The notes beneath the pieces are model-generated. The model ran no database searches. It was not told the origin of the DNA and saw only the letters and a list, made by a program, of their open reading frames with translations. Positions 12,301 through 22,639 of a stretch of DNA of 64,000 bases are shown here, in pieces. The position numbers and the translations under genes are program-made. The stretch is from NCBI RefSeq assembly GCF_028640845.1, contig NC_080539.1, forward strand, positions 180,185,459 to 180,249,458, written 5' to 3'. Every line of letters begins with the position of its first letter. The first letter of the stretch is position 1. The stretch comes from Ahaetulla prasina. Lineage: Eukaryota > Chordata > Lepidosauria > Squamata > Colubridae.

Positions 12301-15300
12301 TCAACATCTATATGAAGCCGTTGGGTGAGGTCATCAGTGGATTCGGGGTGAGTTACCACCTGTATGCTGATGATACGCAGCTGTACTTTTCCACCCCGGA
12401 CCACCCCAACGAAGCTGTCGAAGTGCTGTCCCAATGTCTGGAAGCCGTACGGATCTGGATGGGGAGAAACAGACTCAAGCTCAGCTTCTTTTCAGGGCTG
12501 TCTTAATTTTTTTAAAATTTTATTATTATTATTATTATTTATTCGATTTTTATACCGCCCTTCTCCCGAAGGACTCAGGGCGGTGTACAGCCAAGGTAAA
12601 ACAAACGGTACAATATACAATTAAAATACAGATTAAAAAACTTATTATATAGTTGGCCTAAAAACTTTAAAATATATAACACTAAAAAACCCCTTAAAAT
12701 TAATAATAGAAAATTTAAAACCAATAAAATTTAAGCCAGCCCCGCGCGAATAAATAGATGTGTTTTCAATTCACGGCGGAAGGTCCGAAGGTGAGGTATT
12801 TGGCGTAAACCCGTTCGTTCCAGAGGGTGGGAGCCCCCACAGAGAAGGATCTTCCCCTGGGGGCTGCCAGCCGACATTGCTTGGCGGACGGCACCCTGAG
12901 AAGTCCCTCTCTGTGAGAGCGTACGGGTCGGTGGGAGGCATGAGGTAACAGCAGGCAGTCCCGTAAGTACCCAGGCCCTAAGCCATGGAGCGCTTTAAAG
13001 GTAGTGACCAAAACCTTAAAGTGCACCCGAAAGGCCACAGGTAGCCAGTGCAGTCTGCGCAGGAGCGGTGTTACACGGGAGCTACGCGAAGCTCCCTCTA
13101 TCACCCGCGCAACTGCATTCTGGACTAACTGAAGCCTCCGGGTGCACCTCAAGGGGAGCCCCATGTAGAGAGCATTACAATAATCCAAGCGAGAGGTAAC
13201 GAGCGCATGAGTAACTGTGCACAAGGCATCCCGATCAAGGAAGGGGCGCAACTGCCGAACCAGGCGAACCTGGTGGAAGGCCCTCCTGGAGACGGCCGTC
13301 AAATGATCTTCAAACGACAGCCGTTCATCCAGGAGAACACCTAAGTTGCGCACCCTATCCTTTGGGGCCAATAACTCGCCGCAGCTGACTGAATCGGGGT
13401 GCCGGCATCCACAGCCACTCCATCTTGGAGGGATTAAGCTTGAGCCTGTTTCTCCCCATCCAGACCCGTACGGCTTCCAAACACCGGGACAGCACTTCAA
13501 CAGCTTCGTTGGGGTGGCCCGGGGTGGAAAAGTACAGCTGAGTATCATCAGCGTACAGCTGGTATCTCACCCCAAAGCCACTGATGATCTCACCCAACGG
13601 CTTCATATAGATGTTGAACAGAAGGGGCGAGAGGATCGACCCCTGCAGCACCCCACAAGTGAGGCACCTCGCAGTCGACCTCTGCCCCCCTGTCAACACC
13701 GTCTGCGACCGGTCGGAGAGATAGGAGGAGAACCACCGATACACGGTGCCTCCCACTCCCAATCCCCCCAACCGGCGCAGCAAGATACCATGGTCGATGG
13801 TATCAAAAGCCGCTGAGAGGTCTAATAGGACCAGGGCAGAGGAGTAACCCCTGTCCCTGGCCCTCCAGAGATCATCCACCAACGCGACCAAAGCTGTCTC
13901 CGTTTTATTAAAACTTTTTATTTTTAATTACAAAGATAAACATTCCATCTTTCCTTATGCAGTGTGTCATCTGGATACAAACATCTCTGTGCAACATCAT
14001 TCCTCATTTGCTATATCTTTCTTTCTTTTTTAAAAAAATAGTTTTTATTGGATATTTTACATTTTAAAACCAAAAAAATAATAGAAAACAAAAAAAAAAC
14101 GGGGGGGGGGGAGGGAAGATAAAACAACATACACATACACCAAACAGTAAAATACGAAACATAAGTAACAACATTATACAATATTTTACAATTTTCCACA
14201 TCAATAATTATCTTTGCTATTAAATTTAATTTTCCTAATTGTTCTCTTATTCTTGTATAACCATATTAAGCATTCTCATATACAAAAGTGTTATAGATAC
14301 TTACATCCTATTTGTTGACATAATCATTATTTTATCCTTACCAGTATTCAATACACTTAGTTTCCCATTAATCAAATTTCAATTTACATTCTTATTTCTT
14401 ATTTTGATTTCTATTTTCTAGCCACATATAGAATCTATTCCACACTTCATAGTAGTCTGAATCATCTCTTTCTTTAATTGCCATTGTCATTTTATCCATT
14501 TCAGCACATTTGAAAATCTTTTTAATTACTATTTCTTCAGATGGTGTATTGATCTGTTTCCACATTTGTGCCAGAGTGATTCTGGCTGCCATTAGTATAT
14601 TCAATGTTATGTAGTACAGACTTTTCTCCATTTTCTTATCAATTATTCCTAGAAGAAACAACTCTGGTTTGAAAGCAATCTTTTGGAGAGTAATCTCTTC
14701 CAGCCACCTTCTAATTTTGTACCAAAATTTTTTAACACTGGGCACATCTATCAAGATGTTGTACTATGTTCCTAATTTAGGACCATATCTCCGACATTTA
14801 AGTGATAGGTTGGGGTACATTTTTGCCAATCTCGCTGGTGCTAAATGCCCTCTATAAAACATTTTATAGATGTTTTCTTTATATGTTACTGCCACGGTCA
14901 GTTTATAATTTTTCCCATAATTTTTCCCATTTTTCCAATTCTATAGTGTGTCCAAAATTCCTAGCCCAACTTATCATCGTTTCTTTCACTGTTTCTTCTT
15001 CCAATTTATATCTTAATAGATAGTTATAAATATTTATAATCATTTTTCTCCCTGATTCTAATAATATTTTATCTAATTCCAATTGTTCCCTGTATATGCC
15101 GAATTGTTCCTTATCTTTTTTAAATCTAGTTTTGATTTGTAAATATGGCCACCATTCCAAATTTATTCCTTGTTTTTTTCAGGTCTTGTACTGATTTTAA
15201 TTTTTCTTTTGTGTCTAATAATTCTACATATCTCACCATTTTGTTTAGGTCTGTGGAATTTGGATGAATAATTGCTTTCATTGTAGACAAACAAATTGGG

Positions 15301-18300
15301 ACCTTTGTATAATGATTCTTTTTAATGTTTTCCCAAATTTTCAATAAAGCATCTCTTAACATGTGTCTTTGAAAGTAGGTATGTGATTTATTTTTCCCAT
15401 CCCAGAGAAAGCCATGCCAACCAACTTGGAGGTCATGGCCTTCTATTGTTAGTATTCTCTTATTTTTGAGTTGTATCCAATCTTTTAGTCATGTTAGGGA
15501 TGCCACTTGGTAATAAAGTTCCCATTCTGGTAAGCCGAAACTTCCTTTTTTCCTGAAATCTTGCAATAATTTGAATTTAATATGTGTGTTTTCCCCTCAG
15601 CATATAAATTTTAATGTCATTTTATTTAATTGTTCAAATAATTTTCCCCTAATTTTATTGGTACCGTTTGAAATAAATAAAGTAACTTGGGTAATATGTT
15701 TATCTTGATTGTCGAAATTCTGCCAATTAGTGATATTGGTAATTTGGTCCAATTGTCCAGGCCCTTTTGTATTTGTAATAAGAGTGTATTATAATTTTCT
15801 CTCTTTATTGTGGTGCATTTTTCCGATAGCCAAATTCCTAAATATTTAATTTTCTTTTCTCTCAAAATTCCAAGCTTCTCCTCTAGTTCTTTATTCTGTT
15901 TATTGGTTAAATTTTTAGTTAATATTTTTGTTTTGTCTTTATTCATTTTAAATCCTGCTACCATGCCAAATTGATTTATATCTTGTAATAAAGTTGGTCC
16001 AGATTCTAAAGGTTCCTCAGTAATAAATGCCAAATCGTCTGCAAATGCTTGGACCTTATATTCTTGTGATTTAATTTTTAATCCCTTTATTTCCAAATTA
16101 TCTCTAATTTGTGACATTAATGTCTCCACAGACAGAATGAATAACAGAGGCGATAGCGGGCAATTTTGTCTTACTCCTTTAGCTATCTTAAAGATTTCTG
16201 TTTGTTCCCAATTTATTATTATTTTTGCCCTCTGTCTAGTATATATAGCTCTGATCATTTCTGTAAATTTTTCTCCAAAATTCATTTTTATTAACTGATT
16301 TATCATAAAATCCCAATTTAAGTTGTCAAAAGCTTTTTGTACCTCCAGAAATATCACAACTACCTGTTTTCAGGGTGAGCTTCATAAAGCGTTGATGATA
16401 ATTCATATGTTATTTTTTATATAACTGTTGGGTAGGAATCCATTTTGATCCGAATGTATAATTTTGTTTGGTATAATTTTGATTCTATCTGCTATTATAG
16501 CCACAAATATTTTGTAGTCAGCATTTAGCAATGAGATATCCCTATAGTTCTGAATCTTCTGTTGTTCGTTATTATTTTTGTGGATGCTTTCATCCAGGAT
16601 TCTGGAATCTTGGCCTTTTCCAATACTTCATTATATGTTTCTAATAACAATTGTTCTAAAGGTTCTTGAAATTTTTTATAGAATTCAGCAGGAATTCCAT
16701 CCAGACCTGCAGTCTTATTATTTTTTTGGTTTTGAATTGCTCTTTGTAACTCCAATTTTTTTATTTTCTCGTTTAGTACTTTTTTTGTTAAATCTGATAA
16801 TCTGGGAAGATTTTGTTTTGGAGATATCTTTGGATATCTTTCCCTTCATTTTTTTCCTGACTGTATAATGTTTGGAAATAATTTACTGCTATACTTTTCT
16901 TTTTTTCTTTCTGGAAATACATTGTCCCATCCTCATCCTCTAATTCAGGGGTCCCCAAAATTTTGGACCTCAGGGATCACCAAGTCCATAATTTTAAATC
17001 CCGGGGACCACTAATACGAATCCAGCACGCCGCTTGCTGAAGTGCCTGGACTCCCAGTGATGGGATGGGGTCCTTCAGGCACTGTCCCTCCTCTCTCTTT
17101 CTCTCTTTCTCCCCCTCTCCCCCCTCTCTTTCTCTCTCAATCTCTCATTCTCTCCCCCCCTCCCACTCATTCTGTCATCTCTCTTTCTCTCTCCCCCTCT
17201 TTCTCTCTCTCTCTCCCTTCTTCTCTCTCTCCCTTCCTCTTTCTCTCTTATTCTCTCTCTCTTCTCCCCTCTCTCTCTCTCCCCACTTTCTTTCTCTGTC
17301 TCTCTCACACTTTCTCAGCCAGCCAGTGTCTTGGGGCTGAGAGGAAGTCAAGCATATCCCTGAGAGACCAAGTGCAGGAGCACCAACAAGGGCCGAAGAA
17401 ACAGCCGCGACATCCAGCTCCCACTCTGGAATATGAATATGACCTATTTATTTTATTTATTTATTTTGTCAAATACATATTAAATTATATATATAAGCAT
17501 AAATTGAAAATATAAAATGAATACAACTAAAGGGAACATTAGGACAGGAATGGAAGGCACACTGCTGCTCTTATGCACTCCCCTTACAGACCTCTTAGGA
17601 ATGGGGTGAGGTCAACAGTAGACAGTTTTAAGTTAAAGTTTTGGGGATTTGGGGATGAGACCACAGAGTCTGGTAGCATTAACAACTCTGTTACTGAAGT
17701 CATATTTTTTACAATCGAGATTGGAGCGGTTCACTTTAAATTTGAATCTATTGTGTGCTCGTATATTGTTGTAGTTGAAGCTGAAGTAGTCATTGACAAG
17801 AAGGACATTGTAGCAGATGATTTTATGAGCTAAGCTCAGGTCATACCGAAGGCGGCGTAGTTCTAAATTTTCTAAACCCAGAGTTTCAAGTCTGGTGGGA
17901 TAAAGTATTTTGTTGTGATCAGAGGAGTGGAGGACTCTTCTTGTGAAATATTTCTGGACACGCTCAATTGTATTAATGTCTGATATGCAGTGTGGGTTCC
18001 AGACAGATGAGCTATAATTAAGAATTGGTCTAGCAAATGTTTTGTATGTTCTGGTTAGTAGTGTAATCTTACTGGAGAAGAAGTTACACAAGATTAGGTT
18101 TACAACTCTTAATGCCTTTTTGGCGAAGTAGTTGCAGTGGGCTTTGGCACTTAGATCATTTGATATGAGAACTCCAAGGTCTTTGATAGGAAGAAGGTCA
18201 TCTACAAGGTGATGTCCACCTAGCTTGTATTTTGTGGTCTGATTCTTTCTGCCAATGTGTAAGGCAGAGCAGACTGTTCCCCGAGTCTCGCCATTCTCCT

Positions 18301-20406
18301 CGTCCCCCCACCCACTCAAGCAGCAGCTTCCCTGCTCAGCCCAAACAAGCTATGCATCCATGGTGCCCACACCAGCATCTGGAGAGAAAGAAGAATGCTG
18401 CTTTATATAAAAAAGACTCAATCTGAAGATGCTTGAATTGTTGTAACTCAGTTCATCATTAACTGGAATGAATGGTGCAAACTGGGCCAATGATAATTTG
18501 ACCACAATCATAGAGAGAATGAACTTGAGCTGGCTGCTCAGAATCTCACTCTGCCAGCAACATAATATGCACACAAAAACAGAGGTTTCTCTCGCCTGCT
18601 TGCGCACAGCCACTTGAGTCACGCATAGGGGCATGTGGCTGCAGGAAGAGACGTGGAGCATTGGGGTTGTTTTGTTCACCGTGGTGGTACTTTGGGATGG
18701 CAGATGGATGTCTGCAGGTGACAACTATAATGAATATGTCCACCTGCCCTACCGTAGAACCACTGTGGCAAACAAAACAACCCATGCCCATGCCTCTTCC
18801 TGCAGCCAAACGCGCCCAGCCATGTGTGCCCTTTCCTCAAATGGGCTGTGCATGGGGTGCTTGGAGAGCAAGCAAGAGAGCTCTCCAACCTCTGTTTTTC
18901 TGTGTGCATGTGTGTGTCTGAGGGAGGGAGTGATCGGAAGCCGAGCCACCAAAACTTTTGGCAGAGATGAGGGCGGCTTCTGAGCAGCCCTGAATCAGCC
19001 AGCTCCACCTGAACTATTCCCTAAGTCTCACCGTTCTCCTTACCCCACCCACCCACCCTCAAGCAGCAACATTTCTTCTCTGCTTCTCTCCGGATGCTGG
19101 TGCGGGCACCATGGATGCAACTTCAACCTGCAGGAAGCTACAGTACGGGGAAGAAATAGCCCAGGGGTCCCGCCACCCGTTGCTTTGGCCCACCTGCACT
19201 GCTACTCCTCCTTGCACCATTATCTCATTCCAGCCGGCAAGGGCTGTGCTACAGTTACAAATTGCCCAAAACTCCCTGAACAGTGGAGATTTACAGCCCC
19301 ACCATGAGCTGCCTGGCCAGTCACATCTTCGAGAGCTCTGGTCACAGGACTGGCCATTGCTTATCTGGGAGCAGCTTCTCCACCCAGGTGCACCGTGGAC
19401 CACCAACATTTTTTCACAGACCACCAGTGGTCTGTGGACCACCGGTTGGTGACCACTGCTCTAATTGTTTTATTAATCTCTTTTCCTTTCCTTTTTTTAA
19501 TTTATGGGCCAACCATCTTCCAGGCTTGTTGGCATTTTCAAAATAATTTTGTTAACTTAAATAATAGAAAAAAGGATTAAAAAATAGAGAAGATTAAATT
19601 ATCTAGGGGTCACGCTGACCAATAGGAATTGCATGTTGTTTTAGAAAAACTATGTTAAAATATGGAATGATGTTACAAAAGATTTGGTGAGATGGAACAA
19701 ATTACCATTGTTATTGGGTAGACTCTTCGTTATTAAGATGAATGTCTTATTTAGGATGTTATTTTTATTTCAAACGATACTGATGTTGTCAATTGTTTTA
19801 CCTTTAAAATATAAAATTTCATTATAATAATTTTTACAGCAATGTGTTAAATGAAAAATACTCTTCTTTATATAATTTCAATATTTAGGGTATGCACATC
19901 ATTCCATTGCTGACCACTGTGCTCCATGATGAATCTCAGTGGGAGAAACCTCATGAATTCTACCCTGAGCATTTTCTTGACTCTGAAGGAAAATTTGTGA
20001 AGAGGGATGCATTCATGCCTTTCTCTGCAGGTAACCTCACTCTATATATATGAAAAGCTATCCTGGAAAGAGTTTCAGTGCAACAGGATAGTTAGGAAGA
20101 TTCATTATTTCCTTTAAGATTATTATTATTCCTTTGAGGCAATCTGACTATGGAAAGCCATGTAAAATAGTTTAAGAAACAAAAAAACCTCAACTTGTTT
20201 GCCATCTATGATTTCTTTCAGGTCAGAGAGTATGTGCCGGTAAGACCCTTGCCAGAATGGAGCTCTTCCTTTTCTTTACCAACCTTCTCCAGAGATTTAC
20301 CTTCCAGCCACCTTCAGGAACATCTAAAGATGATCTAGACCTGACTCCTGGTCTTGGACTTACCACCCCTCCCATGCCTTACAAGACCTGCGCTGTGTTA
20401 TCTTGA
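6179..20406 (+). CDS. CYP2K-like: CYP2-family cytochrome P450 (gene A), exons 4-9; CYP2K-like
   Basis: Six exons join in frame: 6179-6339, 6609-6782, 10636-10780, 11716-11900, 19889-20030 and 20222-20406, ending in TGA. All introns are GT-AG and the phases are those of CYP2 genes. The product is a haem-thiolate monooxygenase of the ER membrane that takes electrons from NADPH-P450 reductase. Visible hallmarks are the I-helix AGMDTT, the K-helix EIQR (ExxR), the FYPEHF region and the haem loop FSAGQRVCAG with its cysteine ligand. Exons 1-3 (membrane anchor and substrate-recognition part) lie left of the window or are lost. No disabling change is seen in the exons present. The CYP2K-like call rests on the C-terminal SKDDLDLTP pattern and is moderate; CYP2 membership is secure. 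A paralogue (gene B) follows in the same orientation. Confidence 0.88.
6609..6782 (+). CDS. P450 gene A exon 5 (174 bp)
   Basis: It begins [17 protein letters not shown] and ends FLVRQKK before donor GTAATT. Phase is 0 at both ends. It is one codon shorter than the common 177-bp CYP2 exon 5, as in gene B. Confidence 0.9.
6783..8069. other. Intron 5, first part; no gene
   Basis: Only diverged repeat is visible. About 7370-7440 looks like an old end of the TIR MITE family that ends in AGGTAGTCCTCGA-like sequence elsewhere in the window (for example at 60199). The short ORFs here have no motif. Confidence 0.4.
8070..8810 (-). repeat. Possible solo LTR, unclassified
   Basis: The segment begins TGTGATGACC and ends CAGGACA, giving the TG...CA boundary of an LTR. 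On the minus strand an AATAAAG polyadenylation-like motif lies about 60 bp before the end. I could not find a target-site duplication and no internal ORF is conserved. It could equally be another repeat class. Confidence 0.3.
8985..9720. mobile_element. Diverged TIR MITE, long member
   Basis: The left end (GATAATCCTTGAATTA) and right end (TTAAAGACTATCTC) are imperfect inverted repeats related to the MITE at 51710-52045. The middle is larger than in the other copies and has no coding content. Confidence 0.4.
9774..10150. repeat. Tandem duplication, unit about 188 bp
   Basis: Two diverged units start near 9775 and 9964 at GCTTTATATAAGCAGAAATC and run in parallel through a shared TTTATTACAG stretch and a TACAACTCTCA stretch. 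They are non-coding and lie in intron 5. Confidence 0.7.
10155..10562. mobile_element. hAT-type MITE with internal hairpins, 8-bp TSD
   Basis: Ends are CATGGGTGAAAT and ATTTCACCACTG. The flanks are atctattc (10147-10154) and atctgttc (10563-10570), matching at 7 of 8. Two internal hairpins are perfect: 20-bp arms at 10195-10214/10223-10242 and 17-bp arms centred near 10425. It is the same family as 48009-51709. Confidence 0.8.
10636..10780 (+). CDS. P450 gene A exon 6 (145 bp), I-helix
   Basis: Acceptor TTCAG, donor GTAAGC, phase 0 in and 1 out. It contains the oxygen-activation motif AGMDTT in [15 protein letters not shown]. It is one codon shorter than exon 6 of gene B, the difference lying in the variable ENKMST stretch. 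Confidence 0.9.
10924..11298. mobile_element. hAT-type MITE, relative of 3988-4562
   Basis: Ends are CCATGATGGC and CCCATCACTG. The flanks tgttataa and gattataa agree at 6 of 8 positions. The interior is rich in ATGCGCATGC-like palindromic motifs, which explains several long spurious ORFs on both strands. Confidence 0.65.
11307..11715. other. End of intron 6, nothing recognisable
   Basis: AT-rich intron sequence leading to the exon 7 acceptor. No repeat or ORF of note. Confidence 0.5.
11716..11900 (+). CDS. P450 gene A exon 7 (185 bp), K-helix
   Basis: It encodes [11 protein letters not shown] through [16 protein letters not shown] to KGFFIPK, with ExxR as EIQR. It enters in phase 1, leaves in phase 0, and is followed by donor GTGATT. 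Confidence 0.9.
11950..12215. mobile_element. Diverged TIR MITE fragment
   Basis: Repeated ATTAAGT and GGTCAT blocks and a CATATGATCATGG segment resemble the MITE at 51710-52045. Ends are not preserved. Confidence 0.35.
12226..12488 (+). mobile_element. CR1 LINE fragment (RT core)
   Basis: It encodes GGQRST...[23 protein letters not shown] and the YADDTQLY box, in frame but truncated at both sides. It lies head-on to the longer CR1 copy that follows on the minus strand. Confidence 0.85.
12518..12541. repeat. (TTA)n microsatellite at a CR1 3' end
   Basis: An ATT repeat directly adjoins the 3' terminus of the minus-strand CR1. Confidence 0.85.
12542..13905 (-). mobile_element. CR1 LINE, 5'-truncated, with RT pseudogene
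   Basis: The 3' terminus is at 12550-12600 (GGGCGGTATAAAAAT on the minus strand). ORF2 sequence runs 12766-13891 in two overlapping frames (13355-13891 and 12766-13548), so a frameshift lies within their overlap. The first frame has [24 protein letters not shown] (proline replaced by leucine in the PQG motif) and YADDTQLY. The copy is cut at 13905, where the poly-T of a minus-strand L1 begins. Confidence 0.88.
13908..16945 (-). mobile_element. L1 LINE, 3' part (interrupted by a hAT element)
   Basis: The poly-A side (T-rich on the plus strand) is at about 13908-14060, and ORF2 extends to 16945. L1 sequence resumes at 19467 after a hAT insertion with perfect TSD, so the two pieces are one L1. 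A poly-G run at 14100 lies in its 3' UTR. Confidence 0.85.
14390..16925 (-). pseudogene. L1 ORF2 (RT and C-terminal region), broken
   Basis: Recognisable pieces in order: [15 protein letters not shown] (16525-16755), the RT core with [24 protein letters not shown] and FADDLAF (15626-16357), and C-terminal parts (15126-15362, 14903-15160, 14392-14754). Each piece is in a different frame or bounded by stops, so the copy is dead. The QNC in place of QGC in the RT motif is also a departure. Confidence 0.85.
17085..17320. repeat. CT-rich low-complexity tract
   Basis: Irregular (CT)n with CCCC interruptions. Both strands yield artefactual S/L- or R/E-rich ORFs. Confidence 0.9.
17437..18270 (-). 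mobile_element. Jockey-superfamily LINE (Rex1/L2-like), 5'-truncated
   Basis: From 18270 down to about 17633 the frame is open and matches the C-terminal RT half of jockey-type LINEs: [36 protein letters not shown] and [10 protein letters not shown]. The 3' UTR follows to 17437 beside a TTTA run. Related copies are at 20690-20862 (3' UTR only) and 57275-58985. The exact clade is uncertain without a tree. Confidence 0.75.
19467..19575 (-). mobile_element. L1 LINE, continuation beyond the hAT insertion
   Basis: The first bases continue the L1 frame interrupted at 16945. The L1 ends near 19575. Confidence 0.6.
19590..19835 (+). mobile_element. L1 ORF2 fragment, opposite orientation
   Basis: In the plus direction it reads [10 protein letters not shown], then [13 protein letters not shown], a region C-terminal to the L1 RT core. 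The same region is already present in the adjacent minus-strand L1, so it is a separate fragment and not a simple 5' inversion. It contains stops. Confidence 0.6.
19889..20030 (+). CDS. P450 gene A exon 8 (142 bp)
   Basis: A canonical 142-bp CYP2 exon 8, phase 0 in and 1 out, donor GTAACC. It encodes [18 protein letters not shown] and FMPFSAG, the start of the haem loop. Against gene B it differs at 6 of 48 residues by my count. Confidence 0.92.
20222..20406 (+). CDS. P450 gene A exon 9 (185 bp), haem cysteine and stop
   Basis: It begins [15 protein letters not shown], which completes FxxGxRxCxG across the splice, and ends YKTCAVLS before TGA. Confidence 0.92.
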
Positions 20407-20429
20407 ACTGACTCGGAAAAAAAGCTCAT

Positions 20430-20435
20430 AATAAA
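20430..20435 (+). other. Polyadenylation signal AATAAA of gene A
   Basis: The hexamer is 24 bp after the stop codon, so the 3' UTR may be very short. Confidence 0.6.
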
Positions 20436-20556
20436 CCATTTTCTCACCTTTTAAAAAGCTTTATTTTGAAATCGAGGCAAAATCCGACAACCTGATTCCA
20501 TATTACATTATATTCATTCTATTTATTTTATTTGAATTCCACCTTTATTATTTTTA

Positions 20557-20680
20557 CAAATAACTCAAGAAAGTGAACATATCCAATTCACTATCCTACC
20601 CTTATTTTCCCAAAGTTCTTTGGGCTAAGAGGAGAGACTGACCCAGAGTCACCCCAGCTAGAATGCAGAGTTTCCTGGTT
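20557..20680 (-). repeat. tRNA-derived SINE fragment
   Basis: The reverse complement carries CTGGGGTGACTCTGGGTCAG and TAGCCCAAAG, the body of the tRNA-type SINE seen at 63057. Confidence 0.55.
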
Positions 20681-20689
20681 ATTAAAGGG

Positions 20690-20862
20690 GCCTGCATAAG
20701 AGCACAAACGTGCCTACCATTCCCTGTCCTATTGGTCCTCTTCATTATATCCAATTAATACAGTTATTACATACTTATGCTCATATATATGCTTATATAT
20801 TATATAGTTATTTCATGTTAATGCATATACACTGTTATGACAAAATAAAAAAATAAAAAAAA
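20690..20862 (+). mobile_element. 3' end of the Rex1/L2-like LINE family
   Basis: GCATAAGAGCACAAACGTGCC to an A-rich end matches the 3' UTR of the LINE at 57275-58985. No coding sequence remains. Confidence 0.65.
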
Positions 20863-20865
20863 TTA

Positions 20866-20962
20866 CCCAAGTCACCCAGCTCGATTTCATTGCTAAAGAG
20901 GGGCCTGAACTCACAGTCTCCTGTTTTCTAGGCTGGTGTCTTAACCACTAGACCAAACTATC
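20866..20962 (-). repeat. tRNA-derived SINE (head)
   Basis: The reverse complement begins GGTCTAGTGGTTAAGACACC and contains GTGAGTTCAGGCCCC, degenerate A and B boxes, then GAGCTGGGTGACTTGGG. Confidence 0.7.
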
Positions 20963-21126
20963 TATTCTTTAGGTTTCATATGTTGCCAAAAAGATGAATA
21001 GTAGTAATCTATAGAAACATAAATTATAGGTTCTGATAGGGAAGAAGAGTTTTCTCCTTTCTGTTTCTGTTTAGAAATTTTGGTTTCTTTTACTTTGAGT
21101 ATTTTAATTACTTTTTTAAAAAGCAG

Positions 21127-21196
<70 letters not shown>

Positions 21197-21198
21197 AC
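21127..21198. repeat. (TC)n(AC)n compound microsatellite
   Basis: (TC)n to about 21172, then (AC)n to 21198. Confidence 0.95.
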
Positions 21199-21541
21199 TT
21201 TTTGCAGTAGTCCTAATTGTAAATTCATGTATTTGCTTTATAAACCTAGTTGTCATTTCTATTATTTCTTCAAAAACCAATCAAATAATATTTTACAACA
21301 GGAAATACCATGGGATCTCCAGTAACAAATCAGAGTATTTGGGGCGGGGGTAGGCTCTTGCTGAAACCAATGACATAGAGCTGAATGCAGCATGACCTAA
21401 CATCTCTTTGCCCAATGCCTCTGGAGGAAATCCCACAAGGTAAGCATCATTAAATGGGGCCAATGTCATCCATTCTGAACAAGACCAAGAGTTGATGCAG
21501 GACTTATGTGAGACAAACCCTCCTTTAGAGGAGGCTATAAC
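21199..21541. other. Intergenic, no gene
   Basis: No exon or element recognised. The last five bases (ataac, 21537-21541) are the left target duplication of the Gypsy element. Confidence 0.5.
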
Positions 21542-21719
21542 TGTAATGTATCTTTAAAAGTTTTGGCGGGAAAATAGCACGTTGCTGATTGGTTGAAGCC
21601 TCCAGCTAAACTGTATATAAAGAGAGGTTTTTCCCAGCACTGGCTGCTGGGTTCACCATATAGTAAAGAGCTGTTGTCACTATCCTGGTCTCCTGCCTCG
21701 TTATTGCCCGAATCTAACA
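21542..21719 (+). repeat. 5' LTR of the Gypsy element (178 bp)
   Basis: It runs from TGTAATGTATC to CGAATCTAACA and differs from the 3' LTR at a single site (A at 21604, G at 30788). Confidence 0.92.
21614..21621 (+). promoter_or_regulatory. TATA box of the LTR
   Basis: TATATAAA lies 72 bp into the LTR, the expected place for its core promoter. Confidence 0.6.
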
Positions 21720-21738
21720 CTGGCGACGAAGGTGGGAT
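21720..21738 (+). other. Candidate primer-binding site
   Basis: CTGGCGACGAAGGTGGGAT starts directly after the LTR, where the tRNA primer site belongs. The tRNA was not identified. Confidence 0.5.
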
Positions 21739-21818
21739 CTCGAGGCTAAGAGCGCCAGGAAAAGAGCTGAACTCACCAGGAAGACGCGAACCCAGCAAAC
21801 AAGGGGCGAAAAGCAGCG

Positions 21819-22600
21819 ATGTCCGGCTACACACAGCGCCATTCGACCCAGCTAAGGAAAAATGGGGTCATACATGGCTCGTTTCGAGTGTTTCCTCAGT
21901 GAGCGAACTTCAAGGAGTTTCAGACAACAGGAAGCGGCGTATTTCCTGAGCCACTGCGGTCCAGAAGTTTTCGACACCGCAGAATCCCTGGCGAGCCAAG
22001 CCGTACAGTCGGTACCGTGGCAAACTCTGCAGACTTTATTGAAAGCCCATTATGCACCAACGCCGTCCAAGTATGTGCAGCGGTTGGTCGGGGCGCAGAC
22101 AGCAAGAGGCGAGTCCATCAGCGCATACATGGCCGCCCTGAGGAAAGCCTCAAAACATTGCAGTACCGAGACTTGGATGAGGCATTGCTGGAGCAACTCA
22201 TCCGCGGGTCAGGGACATCCGTTTGCGGGCGGCTGCTGTCTAAAAGCAACCTAACGCTGGCAAACGCCTGGACGAAGCCAGGGCTCACGAGATGTCTACC
22301 CAGCGCGGAAACCCTACAAAAGCCGTTCGCACCAACGGCTGGTGCGAAATCAACCCCGGTCCACAATGAGAGTCCAGGCTGAGTCGGACGGTGAGGAAGA
22401 GGAAGGAGTCTTCCACACGGGAGGCGGGAGAAAGAAGACCGGGTGACTGCGTTGCGGAGGGCAACACCGACAACAATGCAAATTTAAGGATGCGTGTCGG
22501 CGGTGCGAAAGGAAGGGCACCTAGCACAGGTCTGTCGAGCACCCCAACCTTCCCGCCAAAAATTCAAACGGCCAATCAGGCCGGAGGCGGCGGCCCATGA
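21819..22600 (+). pseudogene. Gypsy gag, frameshifted
   Basis: The likely start is ATG at 21819 (MSGYTQRH). Gag-like sequence is scattered over three frames (21862-22254, 22017-22382 and others). A zinc knuckle CRRCERKGHLAQVC is encoded near 22500 and precedes the protease. Several frameshifts and an early stop prevent a single product. Confidence 0.7.
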
Positions 22601-22639
22601 TTGGTCAATTCAAAAAAGCGCGAAGTTGAATCAGACTGT

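Larger units (their letters stand above)
16946..19458. mobile_element. hAT-type element, 2.5 kb, perfect 8-bp TSD
   Basis: Ends are CAGGGGTCCCCAAA and TTGGTGACCACTG, flanked by ctctaatt at 16938-16945 and 19459-19466. It is inserted into an L1 and itself contains a LINE (17437-18270) and a CT-rich tract. No transposase ORF is left. Segments near 18276 and 19017 are similar (AGTCTC...CATTCTCC / CGTTCTCC), an internal duplication. Confidence 0.85.

Noticed and set aside
17075..17340. Ser/Leu-rich and Arg/Glu-rich ORFs
   Set aside because: Both come from the CT-rich tract and have no other support.
19467..19835. Twin-priming 5' inversion of the minus-strand L1
   Set aside because: The plus-strand fragment encodes a region already present in the minus-strand L1, which a simple inversion would not duplicate.
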